In this document: piece by piece, positions 45,762 through 50,673 of the stretch
Numbering within the stretch: position 1 is the stretch's first letter
Layout of the letters: the number at the start of each line of letters is the position of its first letter
NCBI GenBank assembly: GCA_001314655.1
Contig: LJSF01000015.1
Span: 1 to 50,673 of the forward strand
Length of the DNA stretch: 50,673 bases
From: Rhodobacteraceae bacterium HLUCCA08
GTDB lineage: Bacteria; Pseudomonadota; Alphaproteobacteria; Rhodobacterales; Rhodobacteraceae
Direction: 5' to 3'
Made by a program: the position numbers and the translations under genes
The notes under the pieces: model-generated
The model's database searches: none
What the model was told of the DNA's origin: nothing
The model's input: only the letters and a program-made list of their open reading frames with translations

Positions 45762-46916
45762 ATGGCTGACAAGTCAGACAATTACGATTCCGCGCTGGAC
45801 GGCGCCTCGCGGACCGTCGCCACGTTCGAGATCGCGGACAAGTCGCTGCTGATGCGGTTCCAGAGCGCGCTGCACAAGACACCCTCGCTGGTGCCTCTCA
45901 TCGTTCTGGTCTGCGCGATCATGATCTTCACCGGCTGGCTGGGGCCGCGGTTCCTGCCGCAGATGTCCCTGGTGTTCCAGCAGATCCAGGTTGTCGGCAT
46001 CCTGGCGCTGGCGCAGACGCTGGTGATCCTGACCGCCGGGATCGACCTGTCGGTCGGCGCCATCGCCGTCTTCTGTTCGGTGATCATGGGGCAATTCACC
46101 TTCCGCTACGGCCTGCCCCCGGGCGTCGCCGTGGCCTGCGGGCTGGCGGTCGGCGCGGCGATCGGGGCGCTTTCCGGCTGGCTGGTGACGCGGATCAAGG
46201 TCCCGCCCTTCATCGCCACGCTGGGTGTCTGGCAGATCGTCCTGGCGGCCAATTACATCTATTCCAGGAACGAAACCATCCGCGCCCGCGACATCCGCGA
46301 AGACGCGCCGATGCTGCAATGGCTGGGCCTGAAGCCCAACGAACAATTCGTCACCTGGATCGAGACCCTGCGCGGCATCACCCATGACCGGATCCGGCCG
46401 AACGATACCGGTCAATTCCTGCTTGACCTGATCTGGCAGACCAAGATCACCTATGGCGTGCTGGTGCTGATCGGGTTGACCATCGTTCTGGCCTACATGC
46501 TGCGGTCGACCGCCTGGGGCCGCCATGTCTATGCGGTGGGCGACGATCCCGAGGCCGCGCAGCTGGCCGGTGTCAATGTCAAGCGCACCCTGATGTCGGT
46601 CTACATGCTGACCGGGCTGATCGCGGCGATCGCCGGCTGGTCGCTGATCGGGCGCTTCGCCTCGGTGTCGCCCAGTGCGTCGACGGGGATGGAGGGCAAT
46701 ATCGAATCCATCACCGCGGTGGTGATCGGGGGCATTTCGCTGTTCGGCGGGCGCGGCTCGATCTGGGGCGCCTTTTTCGGGGCGCTGATCGTCGGCGTCT
46801 TCATGCTGGGGCTCGGCATGGCCGGGGTGAACCCGCAATGGACCTTCATGCTGATCGGCACGCTCATCATCCTTGCCGTCGGCATCGACCAGTGGATCAG
46901 AAAGGTGGCAGCATGA
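45762..46916 (+). CDS. frcC: Fructose-type ABC transporter, permease
   Basis: A 384-residue permease of the RbsC/FrcC class (BPD_transp_2), with about ten helices. Family motifs are visible: LAQTLVILTAGIDLSVGAIAV, the long loop after IKVPPFIATLGV, GRHVYAVGDDPEAAQLAGV (the cytoplasmic ATPase-contact loop) and ITAVVIGGISLFGGRGS. The ATG at 45762 follows a G-rich site; an earlier in-frame ATG at 45708 lies in the loop of the intercistronic hairpin and is less likely. Its stop overlaps the frcA start. Confidence 0.9.
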   Translation: MADKSDNYDSALDGASRTVATFEIADKSLLMRFQSALHKTPSLVPLIVLVCAIMIFTGWLGPRFLPQMSLVFQQIQVVGILALAQTLVILTAGIDLSVGAIAVFCSVIMGQFTFRYGLPPGVAVACGLAVGAAIGALSGWLVTRIKVPPFIATLGVWQIVLAANYIYSRNETIRARDIREDAPMLQWLGLKPNEQFVTWIETLRGITHDRIRPNDTGQFLLDLIWQTKITYGVLVLIGLTIVLAYMLRSTAWGRHVYAVGDDPEAAQLAGVNVKRTLMSVYMLTGLIAAIAGWSLIGRFASVSPSASTGMEGNIESITAVVIGGISLFGGRGSIWGAFFGALIVGVFMLGLGMAGVNPQWTFMLIGTLIILAVGIDQWIRKVAA

Positions 46917-47692
46917 TGGAGCCCATTCTGAAAGGCCGCAACCTGACCAAGCGCTATGGCAAGGTCGTCGCCCTGGACCGGTGCGATTTCGAGCTGTATC
47001 CGGGCGAGATCCTGGCCGTCATCGGCGACAATGGCGCGGGCAAGTCGACGCTGATCAAGGCGTTGTCGGGGGCGGTCGTTCCCGATACCGGCGACGTGGA
47101 GCTGGAGGGGCGCAAGGTTCATTTCGCCTCGCCCAACGACGCGCGCCATGCCGGGATCGAGACGGTCTACCAGACCCTCGCGGTCAGCCCGGCGCTGTCG
47201 ATCGCCGACAACATGTTCATGGGCCGCGAATTGCGCAAGCCGGGCTGGCGCGGGCGCCTGTTGCGGCAATTGGACAAGCCGGCGATGGAACGGGCGGCGC
47301 GGGAAAAGCTGAACGATCTTGGCCTGATGACGATCCAGAACATCAACCAGGCGGTGGAAACGCTGTCGGGCGGTCAGCGCCAGGGGGTCGCCGTGGCCCG
47401 GGCGGCGGCCTTCGGCTCGAAGGTCATCATCCTGGACGAACCGACGGCGGCGCTGGGGGTCAAGGAATCGCGCAAGGTGCTGGAGCTGATCCTCGACGTG
47501 CGCTCGCGCGGGATCCCGATCATCCTGATCAGCCACAACATGCCGCATGTCTTCGAGGTCGCGAACCGGATCCACGTGCACCGTCTGGGCCGGCGGCTCT
47601 GTGTGGTCGATCCCAAGGATTACACGATGTCCGATGCCGTGGCCTTCATGACCGGCGCGAAAGAGGCCCCGCGCGCGGCGATCACGGCCTGA
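46913..47692 (+). CDS. frcA: Fructose-type ABC transporter, ATP-binding protein
   Basis: A 259-residue single-cassette ATPase of the FrcA type, unlike the double-cassette RbsA. Walker A is GDNGAGKST, the signature LSGGQRQGVAVARA, and Walker B VIILDEPTAALG, with the H-loop in LISHNMPHVFEVA. The ATG at 46913 overlaps the frcC stop (ATGATG), so translation is coupled. The fructokinase gene frcK that follows in rhizobial clusters is absent here; the next gene is convergent and unrelated. Confidence 0.92.
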   Translation: MMEPILKGRNLTKRYGKVVALDRCDFELYPGEILAVIGDNGAGKSTLIKALSGAVVPDTGDVELEGRKVHFASPNDARHAGIETVYQTLAVSPALSIADNMFMGRELRKPGWRGRLLRQLDKPAMERAAREKLNDLGLMTIQNINQAVETLSGGQRQGVAVARAAAFGSKVIILDEPTAALGVKESRKVLELILDVRSRGIPIILISHNMPHVFEVANRIHVHRLGRRLCVVDPKDYTMSDAVAFMTGAKEAPRAAITA

Positions 47693-47708
47693 CGACGTCC
47701 GGCGTCGT
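47692..47708. terminator. Hairpin after frcA, possible terminator
   Basis: ACGACG (47692-47697) and CGTCGT (47703-47708) form a 6-bp stem with a TCCGG loop directly after the frcA stop and before the convergent DUF1513 gene. There is no T run, so it is only a candidate. Confidence 0.4.
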
Positions 47709-47737
47709 GGCCCGGTCGCCGGTCCCTCCGCACAGGT

Positions 47738-48808
47738 TCACAAGGCAACGATATGATTGTCCCATGCGCAATCCGATCGGCCGAGCGGTGCCGTTCGCAC
47801 CGCCGAGATCGCGATCAATCCGCCAAGACCATCGCTGGCAAGATACCCGTCGGGGCGCGTGGCGAGGCCGCAAACATCCGTGCGAGAGACCGCGCCAAGA
47901 AAGGCCCCCTCGGCCGAGAAACGGTGCAGCCTCCCGCCGCGGGGCGATGTGATGCCGATCTCGGTGGCGTCACCGCCGAAGGCGATGCTTCCGGCATAGC
48001 CCTGCATGGCGAGTTCGTCCGCGAGCGGGGCCATGGCAAGGCGGACCGGCGTCCCTCTCCGGTGCAGACCGAGAAGCGGGGTTGCGGCACCCGGCGCGCC
48101 TTCCCATTGCATGGCGAAGCCGACCAGGCCGTCGCGGCGGACCGCGAGGTGGCGGATCGAGTTCCGGTGCAGCGCGCGGTCGAGTTCGACCTGTTCCAGG
48201 ATCTCTCCCGACAGGGACAGGTAGGACAGGTTCGGGCGCATGGTTCGGAGGTTCAGCTTGCTGCGGTCCAGGGGATCGGTGGCGATGCCGCCATTCGCGA
48301 CGACCAGCGTCCTTGCGTCGGGCATCAGGGTCAGCTCGTGCGGTCCTGTCCCGCCGCTTGGGAATTCGCCGATCCGCGCATAGCCGGCGTCGACATCCCA
48401 GATCCCGATCACGCCATCACTGGTGTCACCGGCCTGTTCGCTCGTGAACAGGAGGTCACCGCGGTCCGCGAAAACGCCGTGGCCGTTGAACTGTCGGTTC
48501 GCAGGCGGCGACAGGGAATGCAGAACGGCGCCGCGCGCACAGTCGAGAACGAGAGCGAAAGGGCCCGGGCGACGTGCGAAGGCGACGGCTTCGGCGCGCG
48601 TCGGATGACCCGCCCCGGCATGCCCGCGGGCAGGCAAGGGGACGCGAAAGCCGACCGTGCCGTCGCGATCAAGTCCACACAGAACGAAGCCCCCGTCCGC
48701 CTCTCGCGCCGCGGCGAGGTAGGAAGGATTGCCGACATCGGCCCAGCCAATTCGCGGCGCGGTCGTCGCCGCCAGGACATTTGCAAGAAAACTGCGGCGG
48801 GCGATCAT
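47738..48808 (-). CDS. DUF1513 protein, exported beta-propeller-like
   Basis: A 356-residue DUF1513 protein. The N terminus MIARRSFLANVLAATTAPRIGWA is a twin-arginine export signal. The body reads as a seven-bladed propeller with family sequences (GHGVFADRGDLLFTSE, VIGIWDVDAGYARIGEFPSGG, GPHELTLMPDARTLVVANGG, TSPRGGRLHRF). Members occur in iron-regulated clusters with imelysin proteins and DUF1111 di-haem proteins, so a periplasmic role in iron uptake or haem chemistry is likely. The biochemical function is unknown. The start at 48808 puts the signal in place, and the imelysin stop lies 4 bases before it. Confidence 0.87.
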   Translation of the reverse strand: MIARRSFLANVLAATTAPRIGWADVGNPSYLAAAREADGGFVLCGLDRDGTVGFRVPLPARGHAGAGHPTRAEAVAFARRPGPFALVLDCARGAVLHSLSPPANRQFNGHGVFADRGDLLFTSEQAGDTSDGVIGIWDVDAGYARIGEFPSGGTGPHELTLMPDARTLVVANGGIATDPLDRSKLNLRTMRPNLSYLSLSGEILEQVELDRALHRNSIRHLAVRRDGLVGFAMQWEGAPGAATPLLGLHRRGTPVRLAMAPLADELAMQGYAGSIAFGGDATEIGITSPRGGRLHRFSAEGAFLGAVSRTDVCGLATRPDGYLASDGLGGLIAISAVRTAPLGRSDCAWDNHIVAL

Positions 48809-48812
48809 GGTG

Positions 48813-49570
48813 TCAGTCCCCGTCCTGCGCATTGAACCCCGGGGCGATGCCGAGTGGCGCACCGATCTCGGTTCCGATGGCAGTGCGCAGGCTGCGAACA
48901 GCCTGCTGCAGCACCTCGACCCGAAGCCGGGCCTGGCTGTCCGTCACATCCTGAAAAACCGGGTCCGCGATGCGCGCCGCCGCCGCGCGCACGCGTTGCA
49001 TTGCCGCGTCGGTCTGGGGCAGGTCGTGATCCGCCAGCGCCGTCGCCAGGGCGTAGGCGGCCTGGCTTGCCAGCGGGACGTTGCGAAGAGGACGGCCCGA
49101 GCGGCGCGCCTCGGCCCGCGCAGGCCGGGGGCGGTCGACACGGCCCATGGGCTGGCCCAGTCGGGTTTCGGCCGTGAATTCGAGCGAGGTCAGGATCTGC
49201 GTGTAGATCGCGCGCAGGGCTTCGTCCTCGTGCAGATAGGTGGCGTTCCCCTCGGCCCCCGCCTGGCGCAGGGTGGTTGCGAAATCGCCGGACCAGGCGG
49301 CGTTCAGCGCCTCGGCCTGATGGGCGAGATCTGCGCCTATGGTCGTGACCAGGTCGCATGTGTAACTGCCGGGCGCGTAGTCGGAAAAGCCCGGGTCGAA
49401 CAGCAGCATGTCGAGGGCGAAGAAGCCGCGCGCGGCGATCGAGACCTCGGCATAGCCTTCCGGGTCGCGGGCGATCGGGTCCTCTTCGGCGATCAGGCCC
49501 GCCAGGGTCCTTTGGGTCGACCCGCGCGCATCCGGCCAGAACGAAAGCGACAAGGCTCCGGTTTCCGACG
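48813..49570 (-). pseudogene. Imelysin-family gene truncated by an IS element
   Basis: About 252 residues of an imelysin (M75/EfeO-like) protein remain: FFALDMLLFDPGFSDYAPG, the helical C-terminal repeats and the family-typical end. Full-length members are about 330-370 residues with a signal or lipobox and the GxHxxE region. Here the N terminus is missing exactly at 49570/49571, where an IS inverted repeat begins. A GTG inside the IS end (49583) leaves an open frame, but without the export signal the product would not reach the periplasm. It was probably the first of the pair with DUF1513, and its loss could impair that system. Confidence 0.85.
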
Positions 49571-50574
49571 GGCTCTGTTGCACAAATCCCGTGAGGGATT
49601 CATCTCGTGAATCCAGTGTGGTAGCTGGACTGCATGAGCAGACCCATCCCCCCCGCCTACAAGACCAGGAACTGGCCGGCCTATAACGAAGCGCTCAAGC
49701 GCCGTGGCTCGCTAACGATCTGGTTCGATCCCGCCATGACCTGGGAAGCCGCGCCCACCGGTAAGCGTGGTCGCCAGCCCGACTATAGCGATGCAGCGAT
49801 CCAGACCTGCCTGACCATGAAAGTGCTGTTCGGAATGGCGCTCAGGCAGACGACCGGCTTCGTCGAGAGCCTGCTCCGGCTGAGTGGGCTGGACTGGGCC
49901 GTGCCCGATTTCAGCACGCTGTCACGTCGGCAGAAGACCCTGCAAGTCAATATCCCCTATCGCGGCTCGGGAGGTCCACTGCACTTGCTGATCGACAGCA
50001 CAGGCATCAAGGTCGAGGGCGAAGGGGAGTGGAACGCACGCAAACATGGCGGCGCGAAACGGCGCGTGTGGCGCAAGATCCACATCGGGATCGACGAGAA
50101 AACACTGGAGATCCGGGCTGCGGAGTTCACCACCAGTGACGTAGGTGATGCCCCCATGCTGCCCGAACTGCTCGACCAGATCCCGCCCGAGCAAGAGATC
50201 GGCAGCGTCACCGCGGATGGCGCTTTTGACACCCGCAAATGTCATGATGCCATCGCTGCCCGAGGCGCTGCCGCGATCATCCCGCCCCGTAAGAACGCCA
50301 AACCCTGGAAACCCGACACCGCCGGCGCGGTCGCCCGCAACGAAATCCTGCGGACATCGAAGCGCGTCGGAAGGACCATCTGACGACGATGGAGCGGGTA
50401 TCACCGCCGAAGCCGCGTCGAAACAAAGATGCATTGCGTGAAGCAGCTCGGCCAACGCTTGAGCGCGAGGGACTTTGACCGTCAGGTCGCAGAGTTTCAG
50501 GTCCGCGTCGCCGTGCTGAACGGCTTTACCGCGCTCGGCATACCCATCACAGAGGCCGTGGGATGAGTCTGCCC
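49571..50574 (+). mobile_element. IS5-family (IS903-like) insertion sequence, right end lost
   Basis: The left terminus GGCTCTGTTGCACAAATC at 49571-49588 is the IS903-type inverted repeat. The element holds one transposase gene. The matching right repeat (GATTTGTGCAACAGAGCC) is not found: sequence of a second IS starts about 10 bases after the transposase stop. The right boundary is approximate. The target-site duplication cannot be checked for the same reason. Confidence 0.8.
49634..50566 (+). pseudogene. IS903-like DDE transposase with in-frame TGA
   Basis: The full frame would be 310 residues, with D121 (LIDSTGIK), D195 (TADGAFDT) and E263 in the Y-2-R-3-E-6-K motif YHRRSRVETKMHCVK. A TGA at 50381-50383 stands where relatives have tryptophan (TGG) just before RRWSGYH. 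The translated product stops after 249 residues and lacks the catalytic glutamate. One base change explains it. Together with the missing right end the element is probably dead unless another copy acts in trans. Confidence 0.85.
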
Positions 50575-50673
50575 AGGGTCAGGACCCATTGATTTCCGTG
50601 CAGAGGCGTGATTCACGGTTCGAAAAACGAGCGGTGAACATGTCTGATCTATTTTGGCTCACGGACGCGCAGA
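50575..50673 (+). mobile_element. Left end of a second IS element (IS5 family, IS427-like), cut by the window end
   Basis: A non-coding stretch beginning near 50575-50578 (GGGTCAGGACCC) leads into a transposase start. It has inserted in, or recombined with, the tail of the IS903-like element. The left boundary is approximate. Confidence 0.6.
50640..50673 (+). CDS. Transposase, N-terminal fragment at the window edge
   Basis: The ATG at 50640 opens MSDLFWLTDAQ, the usual beginning of IS427-group IS5-family transposases. Only 11 codons are within the window. The gene continues to the right. A short leader of about 65 bases precedes it. Confidence 0.65.
   Translation, partial: MSDLFWLTDAQ

Overview
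The window is high-GC DNA from an alphaproteobacterium, most likely a Rhodobacterales (Roseobacter/Paracoccaceae) chromosome. This rests on the complete alpha-glucoside cassette aglEFGAK with a divergent LacI regulator, a CckA-type hybrid kinase with a CtrA-like box in front, a VPLPA-CTERM exported protein, a TRAP transporter, a citramalate synthase and an imelysin/DUF1513 pair. I see no phage, plasmid or CRISPR functions. Most of the window looks like stable chromosome. Only the right end (49571 onward) is mobile DNA.

Layout. 1-3.5 kb: aminotransferase and soxR on the minus strand, a perfect SoxR-type palindrome, a divergent small Cys/His protein and a VOC protein, then an alpha/beta-hydrolase and an MmcQ/YjbR gene. 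3.5-9 kb: a 13-codon cysteine-rich leader ORF, cysS, cimA, then a lipoprotein, a methyltransferase and a squalene/phytoene-synthase-like gene joined by ATGA overlaps. 9-14 kb: MFS transporter, AlkA-type glycosylase, esterase, diguanylate cyclase, HNH endonuclease and a ureohydrolase. 14-18 kb: zwf-pgl-pgi behind a LacI-type palindrome, which feeds glucose-6-phosphate into the oxidative pentose phosphate and Entner-Doudoroff routes. 18-26 kb: thioesterase, tRNA-Gly(CCC), a ferredoxin/ASKHA activase, guaB, rsmB and cckA. 26-36.6 kb: the sugar island glk-bgl-aglR and aglEFGAK, which imports alpha-glucosides, cleaves them in the cytoplasm and phosphorylates glucose. Two copies of one decameric operator flank the control region. 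36.7-38.6 kb: rlmE, a small protein and the VPLPA-CTERM protein. 38.7-43.3 kb: a TRAP transporter, with a fused QM permease broken by a frameshift, and a deaminase-type amidohydrolase. 43.3-47.7 kb: a ROK regulator divergent from a fructose-type ABC transporter, frcBCA. 47.7-50.7 kb: DUF1513 and an imelysin gene cut by an IS903-like element, which is itself cut by a second IS.

The strongest new leads are regulatory. They are a poly-cysteine leader peptide, possibly leaderless, in front of the cysteinyl-tRNA synthetase; a TTAA-N7-TTAA box in front of cckA; three different LacI-type palindromes in front of three carbon-use operons; and a long GC hairpin immediately after every one of the three substrate-binding-protein genes. 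Protein-level oddities are a cysS gene whose 3' third has different base composition, an AglG permease with an apparent insertion of about four membrane helices, and an alpha/beta-hydrolase whose catalytic serine position is alanine. All calls come from reading the sequence; no database search was possible.
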